Below, in pieces: positions 11,850-24,005 of a stretch of DNA of 64,000 nucleotides. The stretch comes from Gordius sp. MW1 (taxonomy: Eukaryota > Nematomorpha > Gordioida > Gordea > Gordiidae): positions 15,633,001-15,697,000 of the forward strand of contig OZ038530.1 of the NCBI GenBank assembly GCA_964036665.1, in the 5' to 3' direction. The notes beneath the pieces are model-generated. The model saw only the letters and a list, made by a program, of their open reading frames with translations. It was not told where the DNA came from and ran no database searches. How positions within the stretch are numbered: position 1 is the first letter of the stretch; each line of letters starts with the position of its first letter. A program made the translations under genes and the position numbers.

Positions 11850-13060
11850 TATAAGTCATTTTTTTCATTGGTCAGCAGCCAGGACAGGGTAGAAGTGGTT
11901 ATAAATTCATAATAGTCAAAAAAACGAAAAAATAATTTTTGATTTATAAGAGTCAAAACAAAAAAAGGAAAAAAAAATTTTCGATTCACATTTTGACCAA
12001 TGGTCATTTTTTTTATTGGTCAGCACCCAACGGACGGCCAAAACATCTTATTATCAATGGTAGTAACAGGAACAATTTATTAATGTAAGAAAAAGTAATT
12101 ATTCGAATTCCAAGCGGTTTTAGCAGTAAACAAGCCGAAATCATTCGGTGCGTGACCGAACAGCGTGACAAACAAATTGGAAAGTAAAACAAAAAACAAA
12201 AACAAAAAATTTTCGAATCACATTTTGGCCAATGGTCATTTTTTTCAATTGGTCAGTACCAACAGATGGTCTATAAATCAGTGTTAGCAAAAATGAGGAA
12301 AAAAAAAATTTCGATTCACATTTTGACCAATGGTCATTTTTTTCATTGGTCAGCACCCAACGGACGGCCAAAACGTCTTATTATCAATGGTAGTAACAGG
12401 AACAATCATAATAGTCGAAAAAAAAACAAAAAAATAATTTTCGAATCACATTTTGGCCAATGGTCATTTTTTTCCATTGGTCAGCAGCCAACGTACGGCC
12501 AAAAAGTCTTATTATCAATGGTAGTAACAAGAACAATCATAATAGTCGAAAAAAACGAAAAAATAAACTTGGATTCACATTTTGGCCAATAGTCATTTTT
12601 TTCCTGTGGTCAGTAGCCAGAGGACGGCCAAAAAGGCATATTAACAATGGTAGTAACGGGAACAATCATAAGAGGCAAAAAAAACCGGAAAAAAATCACA
12701 TTTTGGCCAATGGTCATTTTTTCTATCGGACAGCAGTCAGCGGACGGCTAAAAAGTCATAATAGCAATGGTATTAACAGGAACAATCATATTAGTCAGAA
12801 AAAAGGGGGAAAAAAACCTGGATTCACATTTTGGCCAATGGTCATTTCATTCCATTGGTCAGCACCTAACGGACGGCCAAAAAGTCTTATTATCAATGGT
12901 AGTAACAATAACAATCATAATAGGCGAAAAAAACGGAAAAAATAAACTTGGATTCACATTTTGGCCAATGGTCATTTTTTCCATCGGTCAGCAGCCAACG
13001 GACGGCCAAAAAGTCATAATAGCAATGGTAGTAACAGGAACAATCATAATAGTCAAAAAA
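11850..13060. repeat. Minisatellite of about nine degenerate 130-bp units
   Basis: A unit of about 130 bp recurs, with starts of the word GATTCACATTTTGGCCAATG or its variants near 11983, 12215, 12313, 12443, 12572, 12695, 12821 and 12951, and a partial unit near 11850. Each unit also contains TTGGTCAGCA, ACGGACGGCCAAAA and AATGGTAGTAACAGGAACAA. The period is not a multiple of three, so the open frames seen across it change frame from unit to unit and are not a protein gene. A 27-bp GCGTGACAAACAAATTGG-type word stands near 12165 and again at 13178, bounding the main array. Confidence 0.88.
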
Positions 13061-13076
13061 AACCCGGGATTCGAAC
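13061..13076 (-). other. tRNA-like T-arm/B-box relic
   Basis: On the minus strand GGGTTCGAATCCCGGG is a perfect tRNA B-box/T-arm word and is followed by a run of T like a Pol III terminator. No A-box or cloverleaf is found on the upstream side, so this is not a working tRNA. It may be a SINE or tRNA relic caught at the end of the minisatellite. Confidence 0.4.
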
Positions 13077-13266
13077 CCAAAAACTGGTTAAATTAACAAA
13101 AATTAAAAGTAAACTAAAAAGACATTCGGTGCAAGATTCGGTGCAAGACATCCACGTTCGGTGCGCACGCCGAATAGCGTGACAAACAAATTGGAAAGTG
13201 AGCCCATAAATTGCATAGCAATTAATAAAAAATAGTTCAATGTCTCCTAAATTCAACACTGATTTT

Positions 13267-14210
13267 GTTCTCCTGCTTTTCTACTTTCTGATATCAAAAG
13301 CTACGATAGCTTTATGATAAGTTCTATGGAAGCAATCCTTAGTACTTCCTCGTGGCTCCAAGCCTCTTTACCTTCTAAAACAGGCGACTTAGGCATATGC
13401 CCAGCTGCCTCAATCTCATTGAATGTCTTCATCTCTTCCTGTAAATCAGCCCATGTTTTAATCGACAGATTAATTACACCAAGCTGGAACCCATCTTTTG
13501 TACTCGCTCTAGATGTCTGGTCTGCCAACGTAAATCCAGTGACCCCCTTCCCCTCAACCTCAAGACAAAAGGATTAGGAAGCCGGCCTCGTATCCCGCTT
13601 TGTTGATTAACTTTTATCGAGCGGCGACGCCCGTCAGCACTTTAATCTAAGATCTTTGGTTTTTGACGGATCGTAGGAATGGCTTTCTTGATTGAGATTG
13701 AATGACTCTGAGCTATCATACTCCATCGCCCTTAGTTTAGGAGTTTCCTATTCTAAAATATTTTTCTGCCTCAACTGCTCCCAGCAGGTAGACATCTACT
13801 CAAGGCACCCTTTACACTGCCTTTTTAATTAATTTAAATAAATGCTCTTATCCAAGCCGCTTTTATAAAAGCTAATACCCCGTCCATTTTAGAGCCGTCT
13901 GACTTATCGTTGGAAGGAAAGATGCGACCCAACGGCTTTATCCTGTTACCTTGGCAAAATGGTTAATCCCTTAAATGGGAATTCACTTGTATAGACTTTT
14001 TCGCCCCTTTCAACCAAAAGTACAATGCTCTGGCTCTCGCCAAAGCCCGTAAAACGGCTAAGTACCAGGCCTCTCCAACTTTCAAATATTTTTACCTCTT
14101 GTTGCCTCATGGTTCAGGACCTTTGGACCAGCCGCCATTAAACTTTTTAAAGAATCAGCAGGCACTGCCCGGTCTCTAAATATTCCTAAACTGTTTACTT
14201 AAACAAAAAA
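13267..14210 (+). pseudogene. Decayed reverse-transcriptase element, C-terminal part
   Basis: The frame resumes with SPAFLLSDIKSYDSF, then SWLQASLPSKTGDLGI (the family's ASLPxxxGGLGI motif), LNVFISS and, after further stops, RPNGFILLPWQNG, LKWEFTCIDFFAP and KARKTAKYQ. These are the hallmarks of the C-terminal region of the same reverse-transcriptase family as at 8700-9655 (the LVPWxxGxSLxWDxTCxDxxAP box). The two halves together lack only about 15-20 residues. Stops and frameshifts make it a pseudogene. Confidence 0.75.
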
Positions 14211-14325
14211 TAGGTATTTTAATCGTAAAGTATAATTTTTTTTAAATACCTCGCCGGCCCTTTTAATGATACAAGCTACGCTTTCAATTTATTATTTATT
14301 TATTTTTATTTCTTACCCACTTTTA

Positions 14326-15475
14326 TAGTGTTTCGATCTCGTCTCGTCTCGGTCTCGAAAACAAAATCTCGTCTCGTCTCGGGAGCGATTATGAAAATCT
14401 CGATCTCGTCTTGTCTCGGTCTAAAAAATCTCGGTCTCATCTCGTCTCGACGAGAATTTTCGTCTCGTCTCGACATTTAATAAAAATATAAACGGAATAA
14501 AAATTTCTCCTCTTTTATTAAAAATATTAAATAAGTGTTCAAAAATCCAAATGGCAAACTTTAATATGTTTGGAAAAACTCTAATACACAAACTTTTTAA
14601 AGATTTAGCGGGACACGACATCTTATTGACAATATAAAAATAAGAATTAACTCATAAAAATAACATTTTCTATAAAAAGTGCAGACTAAAAAAACTATGA
14701 ATAAATTTGAAATATAGAAAATTAAATTTAATCGTTCTAGCAAATTATAAGATTTGTATCAAAACTGTGTCTGTCAACTATAAATGGACTTCGAAAATTA
14801 TAAGTTCGCTTATAGTTAACTTAGTTGCATAATTGAGCAAATTGAGACTCTTTATTTACCCTTGCCAAAGATTCAAAGTAGACCTTAACATATTTAAGGC
14901 AAACGTTTAAGTCCATTGATATAACCAACATCAATTATAGCCCATAGTGTTTATTGCGTGTTTACTATAGCGTTATTAACCACAAAGTTCGAGTGACATT
15001 TAAAGATGTTATTTATTTACAGAATTGATAACTAGTTGCACAGATTAAAACGTTGTAAAAACAACAATAAAAACAGCATTATTATAGGATTAAGAACATA
15101 AAGTTTTAAACTTTAAATTAAAGAGTACGTATTAAAATGTATGACAAAAATCAACAATACTTAGGTAAATGATTGCCAAATTTTAAATTTTTTGCAAAAT
15201 ATATAATATTTACTACACTTATGAATTTTTTTAATTACACATCTATTCCATACATATTGATTTACACTTAATATACCTTAAATGTAAATCATGTAAATTA
15301 AAATACACAATAATTTACTAAAATCTAACGATCAATAAAAAGTCGAGATCTCGCCGAGAAAATCTCGTATTGTCTGGTCTCGACATCAAAATTCTCGTTC
15401 GATCTCGACTCCATTTTTTAATTTCTCGTCTCGTCTCGCGAGACCGAGATTTTTCTCGGTTTTTCCGCATCACTA
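14326..15475. mobile_element. hAT-type non-autonomous element, TCTCG family (copy 1)
   Basis: 1150 bp bounded by a perfect 8-bp target duplication CACTTTTA (14318-14325 and 15476-15483). Outer ends are TAGTG and CACTA; subterminal regions on both sides are packed with TCTCGTCTCG and GTCTCGAC words. No coding capacity. The element at 47131-50506 is a second copy with the same interior, which allows insertions in that copy to be recognised by comparison. Confidence 0.87.
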
Positions 15476-15483
15476 CACTTTTA

Positions 15484-17029
15484 TATATTTTTCATTTTTA
15501 TACTCTGCCTTTATAATGTTTTTGCATCAAATAAACAAAATTTTTGTCATAAAAAATTAAATTATCTTTTGTAAATACAATATGACGATCTTTCTCTCAA
15601 AATAAAATTATTTATTTAAATCAAGGCAAATTCATAAATGAAACTTCTAGAGCTCAGAGGTATACGCTTTATCTTTAAATCAAAAGGCTCGTGTTTCTTA
15701 TCCCGCTTACGGTTATTATTTTATTATGATATAAAATATATGCTTCATTAACGCGTGTTAGTATATTCATTTTGCCTCGAGGTTTTTTTATACCGGTCGC
15801 TGCATAAAATCCTTGTTCTTTTGCTTTTTAGTCAGATAATTAATTAAACGAATATGGTTTCCATTTAATGAGTAACAATATGCTTTGCAAACCTTTTTAA
15901 ATAGGTTATGACTATTACCATGCCGTATGCTTAAGCTACTTGTAGTAATCGCTCCCATTACATGTTCCCTCTGTTATGTCGATGCTCCATAATTCTTTTC
16001 ATAACATGACCGTTTAAGTCTAACATATATTAACTTTTCCTCAAGTCGTCTTCTTTGTATCTCCTTCCAACGATTTAAAGTATTTTACCTTATTTGAGGA
16101 TCATACATAAATCTGATGGTTAGAGGGCGTCAGCAATCTTCACCTAATCAACAAGTGGGAACATCTTGCGGCTCTCTCCATTTTGTCATTGAACAATTCA
16201 ATAAGAAATGTACAGATCCTGTTAATACGATTTGGTATTCACTGTATAATACCATGTATCCTTCTCATAACCCCCCCCCCCCCCGCTTTAGCCATTTTAT
16301 CTAGTCTCTTGTACGCAAGCGTTGACTATCTTTTTTTAGTAATTGTACTACCTAGGCTCTTTCGCATCAAAGCATGCTATTTGCGTGCTACCAGAACTTA
16401 AATCCTTAACCGCCTTATTTGAGTGTTAGACAGTAACCATAGTATATTTATCGCATTACACGGTCGATAGATTCACTGAAAAAGGTGATTGTTTTTAATC
16501 TTTTTTAGATTTACAAAGTGGGTATTACAGTTTTTTTCTCCACCCGACGTCGACCCTTCATTTTTGCACATAGACTTAGGCAGTCATTGATAATGTTTCG
16601 ATGTCGGTAGAAATTTATTGCAAATTATACAGTTCCATTTACCTTGTAACCGGAGATAAAAGCGTTTAAAATTAGATTTTGTACTTATTTAATTGAGAGA
16701 ATGGACGGGATTTCGAATAAACAACATGTGTGATTGGGCAGAGACATTGGACACTCATTCCTATCAATCTATGGGTAAGAATCTTAAAATTGCAAATTCT
16801 ATCATTGTTTAAAATTTGGAAAATAAATTTTTTTTTCGATTTGATATGACAGAGTTGTTTTATATATCTACTAAAAGTGTGTATATTTTTATCGTCTATA
16901 ACAAAATTATAATTGTTAATAAGCGTTTCTATAATTTTAAGAATTAAAATTAACAAGTTAGTTATACACCACGCATAATTTAAAAGAAATACTATGTCTT
17001 GTCACGAATAATTGGTGCTTATAAAATAT
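15484..17029. other. Intergenic spacer, no gene recognised
   Basis: AT-rich spacer before the RBM28 gene. 15650-16470 is less AT-rich and broken by stops; it may be decayed repeat DNA. A C-run sits near 16270. The open frames at 16116-16401 show no family features. Confidence 0.4.
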
Positions 17030-17173
17030 CATGGGCGTATCCAAAGGAAGCAGGAAAACCCGGCTACCCCCTAATTTTGGCTAAAATTTAAAAAAATATT
17101 TATTTTACCTCTCTCTAAATTATTTTTACCCCCCCCCCCCCCCCCCTTAAGTGCACTGCTGTCTACGCCCATG
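17030..17173. mobile_element. CATGGGCG-family element (copy 2)
   Basis: Ends CATGGGCGTATCC and CTACGCCCATG, flanked by TAAAATAT (17022-17029) and TAAAAAAT (17174-17181), a 7/8 target duplication. The interior includes a C-run of about 18. It lies about 200 bp upstream of the RBM28 start codon. Confidence 0.8.
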
Positions 17174-17377
17174 TAAAAAATTATGTCATATATTGAACTT
17201 ATACAAAATCCCACCTATAATTTAATCCTAAACCAAACATTGAATTCAACTCTAGTACCAATCACTTCTGAACCTTAAAAATGCAAACAATCATATTTAT
17301 ACTAAAATTAAATGGTATTTCTCCATGTGTACCATAGGTACCATATCGTTTTTGGGATCGAATGAACACAACCTGTT

Positions 17378-20300
17378 ATGAAGCCTGATTTTCAAAAAAC
17401 GGTTGTTGTCCAGCTAGGTTCAAATGTCCAAGACGCTGATTTAGAAAGGGTATTTTCAGATTTTGGACCACTGAAAAGATGCTATATACTTAAATCTAAA
17501 AGTTTTTTATATTTGATTTGCTCTTAATGTTTACTCAGGTAATAATAAGCCTAACATTGGATTTGCAACCTTTACTACACAGTAATTTAATAAGTATACC
17601 TTAATATACCTAAATAGTGAGGATGCTATTAACGCCATTAATACCATTAAAAGCATAAATAGTGAATGTGTTGAAGTAAAATTTTCTGAAAGAAAAACAG
17701 GAGTTTCAGGTTCATTAAAAAGATATATTATATGATTTCTTGTAGGCAATAAAGAGGCCCTAAAATTAGCAAAATGCAAAAAGTTTCGTTTAATTATTAG
17801 AAATTTGCCTTATGAAGTAAGTTTTAGGGAAAAACTATAATTTTTTTAGGTGACAACAGAAGAAATCAAAGATACTTTTCAAGCCTTTGGAAACCTAATT
17901 GAGATCAAAATGCCTTTGGGAGAATCAAAGAATGTTAATAAAGGATTTGCTTTTTTGCAATTCACTACACAAGAAGAAGCTTTGAATGCAATTAAAATGG
18001 CAAATGCTACAAAGATTAAAGGTAGTAGTTTCTATAAAAAAATTAAGCAACATTTTATATTCTATTTTCAGGAAGACAAATTGCTATAGATTGGGCAATC
18101 CCAAAAATCAAATATGATACTCAAACTAATCAACTTAAGATTGGAACTATTGATCAAAAAGAATGCAAATTGTATGACAATGTATTAAGTTCATTAGATG
18201 GAGTAAGAGAAACAAGAAAAAAGGATGAATTAAATAGCACAACAACAATAAAGCCAAAGAAGAAATTACCTGATATTATATCACTCAAGGAAACCAAACA
18301 ATTTAATCATAAAAAAATTGATGAAACAAATCCCCACGATGTGGATGAGAATAAAACATTGTTTATTAGGTATTTAATCTAATTTCATTTATATATAACT
18401 AATATAGAAACATTCCACTTGATTGTGATTCAAGTGATCTCAGACCAATATTTCAAAAATTTGGAATTATTGAATATTTAAAGTTAAATTCATTTATTGG
18501 AGAAAAGCAACATAAAGGTAAAAAGGGAATTATTCTAAATTTAACTTATAAATAAATTCAGGCATGGGTTTTGTAAAATTTGCAAACCAAAATGATGCAA
18601 AAGCATGTTTGGAATCTTACGTAAACTTCAAAACAGCACAACCTAAAGTAGATAATTCACTTTTTGGGTCTGGAGGATTGAGAGATTTGAGCAGCAATCC
18701 ATTTGAAATAGAAGGCCAAATGCTTAACATTTGTGTGGCAGTGAATAAAGAAAAGTTGGAGGGAATTATCAAGGACAGAAAAAGAAAATTTGCATCATTG
18801 CTTCATGATGAACCAGTTGAAATTGAACATGGAACTAATAAATTTAAAACTCTTGACAAACGCAATCTACATTTGTTAAAGGAAAGATGTAAGAAATATT
18901 TCAAATTTTTTACGACAATTTTAATAAATATTACCTTTTATATTACTTTGTTAAGCTCTTAAAAAATGCCAAAATCAGTATGGTCCTCTGCCCCAGGTTG
19001 ACATCATCAAGCGCACAAAGCTAATGACAGCTAGTAAGAGAAAGCTTAAATTACTTCATTTCTTTGTATCACCCACCCGATTGACTGTTCATAATTTGCC
19101 TAAAAACGTGGACAAAATTCAGTTGAGGAAAATCTTTTTTGATGCATGCAAAGATCCCACAGCAAAAATCAAAGAAGTATTTGATAATAATTTGTGTGGT
19201 GATTAGTTTTATAACCTTATTAAATGTATATTTAATTAATTTAAAGACCTTCTAAAGTACATAAAATTTTATAAATTAATTACACCTCTCTTAGTAATTC
19301 TAATATTTGCAAAATTTTGTTTTGTAACCATTGAACCTTAACATCTTTCTCACGTATATCTTCTAGATAGTGATGGGAAAAGCTAAGGTCTGTCAACCTA
19401 ATAGGTTAGGTTAGGCTTTGCAAAAAAACCTTTGAGGTCTTTTAAAAACGCTAACCTCTGCCTCGAGGTCATATGTCAATATCAACCTCAGAAAGGTTAA
19501 TCTACTTTAAACCTCGATGCAGAGGTTAGCATTTCTAAAAGACCTTAGAGGTTTTCAACCTCTAACCCAGCCTAAGGTTGACCTGAGCTTAACTCACGCC
19601 TAACTTTTTGCCACCACTACTTCGAATGAATGATCTTTTTTGCTTGCCCCAGGCTCGTATCATGGTGAACAAGCAAGAATTGAATGGACAAGGTGTTCAT
19701 CCTTCTTTGGGTTTTGGGTTCGTCGAATTCGAAAAACATGCCCATGCCTTAGCCGCTCTCAGGGTCATAGATAATAACCCAAACATCCTTCCACCCGACC
19801 CGAGGCATAAAGAAACCCGGAGACCGATCGTTCAATTTGCCGTGGAAAATATGCTGGCGCTCAAGCTTAAAAAGGCGCGTCAGGAAAAAGCTTTGGTAAT
19901 TCCATAGACTAGACTAGATAGACTACTCATGCCATATGTTCCACTTGGTAAATTGTATGTCAAATTTTTCTCCATTTTGAAGACAACAACTGCTGTATTT
20001 CAACCATGTCATTTTGCGCTATATTAGTCGATTTAACTTCCTCACTAGTCGTCAATAACTTAATATTATCCAAATGGCGCTATATTATTAAACAAACTTC
20101 CATCACAGTTTTTACATTTTTAGTTTTTATATACTGTGTAAATGATATTTATTTTAAAATCCAATTCAATATTATTTTTATCTACTTTTTAAGATTATTT
20201 AATTTACAAAAATTACGTATATTTATATAATCACTACTTTTCCCTATTATCATTAAAATGGTGGAAAAAAGGGTACACATTTTGCGCGTTGATGAGCAAT

Positions 20301-22821
20301 TTATCTAGTCGAGGTAATTCAAGCTAAGTTATCAAAATTCCATTATTGCGAGCAGTGGCGGCAGTGGGCCCGAAAGGCTGAGCGTGAGGAAGGGGGCTGA
20401 GGGAGTCGAAAGGGCCTAGAGGTCCTAAAGCAAGTCTTGATCTCTAGCAATCTCGGTTCCTACAACCTTCTCGGCCCCCCCTAGCTGCGTTACTTACTAA
20501 TTGCATGTTGAAATATATGTGAAAATTCTTTTTTATGGACGACTAGAGCCCGGCCCGACATTTTTTGTTAATTTTGGTAACTTTGCCTTATAAGAATTAG
20601 TGATGGTGAAACGCTTAGCATTAGCGCGTAGAGTTGTTAAATTGCCAACTTTCTTCAACTCCAGCTACCATCTGCTCGAATTTCTGCTCGGCCCTCGAGC
20701 ATTTTTATATGCTACTGTTCTGCCTAGTGCACCGAGCAGCGAGCACATATTGTGCTAACGCGCATATTAAGAAACTCAGTGTGCGTGCTCGTGTCTGGAG
20801 TTTGAAGCAAGTTAGCAATTTAAAAACTCTACCAGCGCGTGTAGCGCCTCCCATCTACATAGCATAGTCACTTGGAGGCGCTAGAGCTGTAGGACATAGT
20901 CACACGAGGGCGCTAGAGCTATAGGAGATAGTCACATAAGGTGTTAGGAGCTATAGCGTGGCGCTAACATTGTTATGATTTTTTATTGTTAAGTAGCATA
21001 ATTAGATTAACTCCGTATAACACTGTATCTCACTTTTTTAATACGATATTTTTATTCAATCCTCCCCCCTTTACAAAATATTCGGAAATAAAAAAAACAT
21101 GCCTAGTTCTTCATAATTTTTATAAAATTTTATAATACATTTACTTGAAAACTCTAACGTTTTATAATTGAATTTTTATCTTTAGAACTACGGTCTTTTA
21201 AAAGTATTCTCTACGAGGGACAAAAGATATATTCAATACGGTTTAATTTTTAAAAAAGCCTCAAATATAAATATTAAAATTATTTAATTAGAAATAACAG
21301 ATCTACAAATCTGTTTTTAGATCGATTGAAATGAAAATAATATCAACTTTCTTGTATATATAAATCTATCGTCAGACCAGCCAAATTATGTTTATTTATA
21401 TGCCTGCGTCTTTCGTAATTAATTTAGGTCACTTATTGATAGCCCTGAGCTTTTTAATTAAATTACCTTATAAACTTAGTTCAAACCACATGTGCGCATA
21501 TGCTACTTAACAATAAAAAATCATAACAATGATAGCGCCTATAGCTCTAGCACCTGATGTGACTATCTCCTACAGCTCTAGCGCCCTCGTGTGACTATCT
21601 CCTACAGCTCTAGCGCCTCCACGTGACTATGTGCTATAACTGTAGCACCTCCACGCGACTATGTGCTATAGCTTTAGCGTCTATCAAACGCTAATTCACC
21701 ATCACTAAGAATAAAGAGCGCTGTTGCGTCACTGATTGCAAACGAAAATTTTAAGAAGTCGAGTGTTGCTTGATGCTTTCAAAAATTATTTTGGTGATAC
21801 CAACAAATAGAATTAAAGGAGAATTTGTATTAGAATTGCAGTTCCTTGTACAAAATGGTATGTTATAATCGTTGAAATCTAGTATTTGACCTCACTAATT
21901 TCTTTACCTACTTTTACATATAAAGATAAAATAGTGAGAGGATTTAAGGCACTTTATTGAGGGTTATTCTCTCAAAATTTTCACTTTAATTTTATTTAAT
22001 TCCTCTTAAGTTTTTCAAATAATCTCACTATTTATATGGACTTAGATTACGCAAAAGAAACAAAAAGGTTTCGCGCTCGAGCAATATCCAACAAACGTCG
22101 ATAAAACAAATAAAGATAAAGAATCTAAACCACCCGCACAAAAATCGCTGGATACCAGAGTTTCGAAAGCGTCTAAAAAACAAGGCTCTTCGTCTAAAGT
22201 TTCTAAAACTATCGATGAACAACCGAAGGCCAAAAATAAAAAGATAAAAGAGGTATGATTCTTTGAATAAAAATAGTCTTTATATGGGTTCAACGCCATG
22301 CTGAATTGTTGATAAATATCTTAGATTTGTCTTAGTCAGCCAAATAAAAATAGGTTGTTATGGTGTTTTTATGCTAAAACTATGGTTGGCTCTAGTTATT
22401 TGTGGCTAAATGCAATGGTTGAAATATTAAGATAGATGGAGAACAACACCATAATTTGTTGTTATCTTGGGTAAGATTTATAATTTCTGTAGTTGGGGAA
22501 AAAATTTCTCGGTTTAATTATAACTAAGCGAACACGGTCAAGTAGTTTGGCATCAATAATTTTAGGCTAAAATCGAAAATCATGTGTCTCGTTTGGAAAT
22601 TAGCCTTATTTTAAACTTTGATTGTGTTGAATCATTTTTAAAGTCATTTAATGGAATGCCTTTAGGTCATAACTGAGAAAGCAAAGCTGAGTAATTGCGA
22701 CCAAGAACTGGATGAAATGGAAGAAGCGCGTTTGCTTAAGAACGCCCGAAAAGTTCACGCTAAATTGTTTGCAGAAGTCGGTTCGCAATTTTTAGAATCT
22801 GACGACGATGAAAACGATTGA
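17378..22821 (+). CDS. RBM28: RBM28/Nop4-type nucleolar RNA-binding protein, 12 exons, complete
   Basis: Exons: 17378-17501, 17539-17581, 17618-17709, 17746-17816, 17850-18021, 18072-18369, 18408-18517, 18562-18888, 18956-19176, 19653-19895, 22046-22252, 22666-22821. All join in frame to 687 residues (yeast Nop4 is about 685, human RBM28 759). Four RRMs follow in order: RRM1 (TVVVQLGSNV, GFATFTT), RRM2 (RLIIRNLPYE, GFAFLQFTT), RRM3 (LFIRNIPLD, GFVKFA) and RRM4 (RLTVHNLPKNV, GFGFVEFEKHAHALAALR), then a Lys-rich tail. The long RRM4 insert and the ALRVIDNNP word are RBM28-like. The family works in 60S ribosome assembly and snRNP-associated RNA binding in the nucleolus. Most introns are only 30-80 bp; introns 9, 10 and 11 are longer and two of them host transposons. 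Confidence 0.92.
19368..19619. mobile_element. Palindromic hAT-like element in RBM28 intron 9
   Basis: About 250 bp with ends TAGTGATGGGAAAAG and CTTTTTGCCACCACTA that pair with few mismatches. Most of the interior is also inverted (AACCTCTGCCTCGAGGT against ACCTCGATGCAGAGGTT). Flanks share only CTTC plus scattered bases (CTTCTAGA/CTTCGAAT), so the target duplication has decayed or the boundary is slightly off. No coding capacity. Confidence 0.68.
20598..21706. mobile_element. Foldback hAT-like element in RBM28 intron 10
   Basis: Ends TAGTGATGGTGAA and TTCACCATCAC are flanked by the direct repeat TAAGAAT (about 20591-20597 and 21706-21712). Each arm is several hundred bases and contains three to four tandem copies of a roughly 38-bp unit (CATAGTCAC.., GGCGCTAGAGCTGTAGGA and its complement). 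The arms end in mirrored TATGCTACTTAACAATAA words around an AT-rich centre. The left arm is interrupted by a smaller element at 20629-20831. Confidence 0.78.
20629..20831. mobile_element. Small palindromic hAT-like element nested in a foldback element (TAGAGTTG family)
   Basis: Ends TAGAGTTGTTAAATTGC and GCAATTTAAAAACTCTA; flanks TTAGCGCG and CCAGCGCG share 6 of 8 bases. A second copy with a perfect target duplication is at 24456-24635, which confirms the ends. The interior holds CTGCTCG/CGAGCAC-type inverted words and reads in opposite orientation in the two copies. Confidence 0.75.
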
Positions 22822-24005
22822 AACGCTAATTTTCCCTTATATTTTGAAGGTTGTATGTGTATTTGTCCAACTAAAGAAATCATGCGCTAAATGGGAATTT
22901 TTTGGTTTTATCATATGCAACCGTGACTTAAATGCTGATGATGGCCGTAGGAATATTTTTACATGAGACTATTCTTATAAATCTATCTATTTGAATCGAA
23001 AAAATACTTAATATTAATTCATTAAATTTAAAACAAGGACTTTTCGTGCTCTCGTACAATTGTAATAAAATGGAATATTTTTTTCCGCGATGCTTAATCC
23101 TGAATAATTTATTATCACCTAAACTTTGTTTTAAAATTGTTAACCTATAAACTATTGCATTGAACTAAAAACATTATCCTTGAATTTCTATATTACCTTA
23201 TTTTTATATGACCGAATGATAGGGTGGCCTACTAAAAAGTTTTAACCAAAGCAAGCTTATTGTTATTATTTCAATGGTGTAAGAGGAGTTGCACAAAACT
23301 GGCATACTCAATGAGAGTCCTAGAATTATTCAAACTTTAATTTCTCAATCCTTGTATTAAGGCAAAAACAAATATGTTTAAAATGAACGTTTAAAATTAT
23401 GAAAGCACATTTTCTAATTATACTAATTAATATCAATAACATTTATAAATTATATTAATATTTGATGCTAATCATACATGACAAAATACGTTGGGAGGGT
23501 TATAATGTTCTCAAATTGGTTGCTTGAATTAAATATTTGCCAAACTCTTTGCTTTAATGGCTTCGAAGGAACTTTATTTTCTGAAACTAATGGCTTATAA
23601 TTTGGGTTTACCGCTTAAAATTCGTTATTTTATTTTAAATTCTATATCAACCGCATTTTGCCCGTCAATGCTAAACAAAACACTTACATTTAATTAGAGT
23701 GGGCCCAGCTTGCTTTTATATTTTGTTTACCAGCCTATTTCTTTTTTTATGACAATTATACTGGTGTGTTAATTGGGAATTCGATTAAGAATGCAAATTA
23801 TAATTCACATCGTATTCACTGACAATTTTTTCCCTCTATCATTTGTTCGGTTGTGCCTATTATAATTTTGTTAAGTACTGCATAATATCCTATACTTTGT
23901 ACTCATTTAAAATTTTTACATAAAACACGTGGCATTCAAAAATCTTACAATTTAAAAAAGGTCATAAAAACGAGTTTTACAAATGGATCAAGGCATCGTA
24001 AAATC
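22822..24005. other. Spacer between convergent RBM28 and kainate receptor genes
   Basis: The two genes end toward each other across 1.2 kb of AT-rich DNA. It must hold both 3' UTRs and poly(A) sites. No further exon, RNA gene or repeat was recognised. Confidence 0.5.

Noticed and set aside
9658-13060. CRISPR-like array or prokaryotic DNA
   Set aside because: Repeat units are too long, degenerate and without unique spacers, and the surrounding genes are spliced animal genes.
12266-13182. Long overlapping open frames on the plus strand in the minisatellite (for example 12460-12945)
   Set aside because: They follow the 130-bp repeat unit, which is not a multiple of three, so successive units are read in different frames. 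Low stop density is a by-product of the repeat.
22028-22299. Minus-strand open frames opposite RBM28 exon 11
   Set aside because: They are shadows of the plus-strand exon 22046-22252, which continues the RBM28 frame with correct phase.
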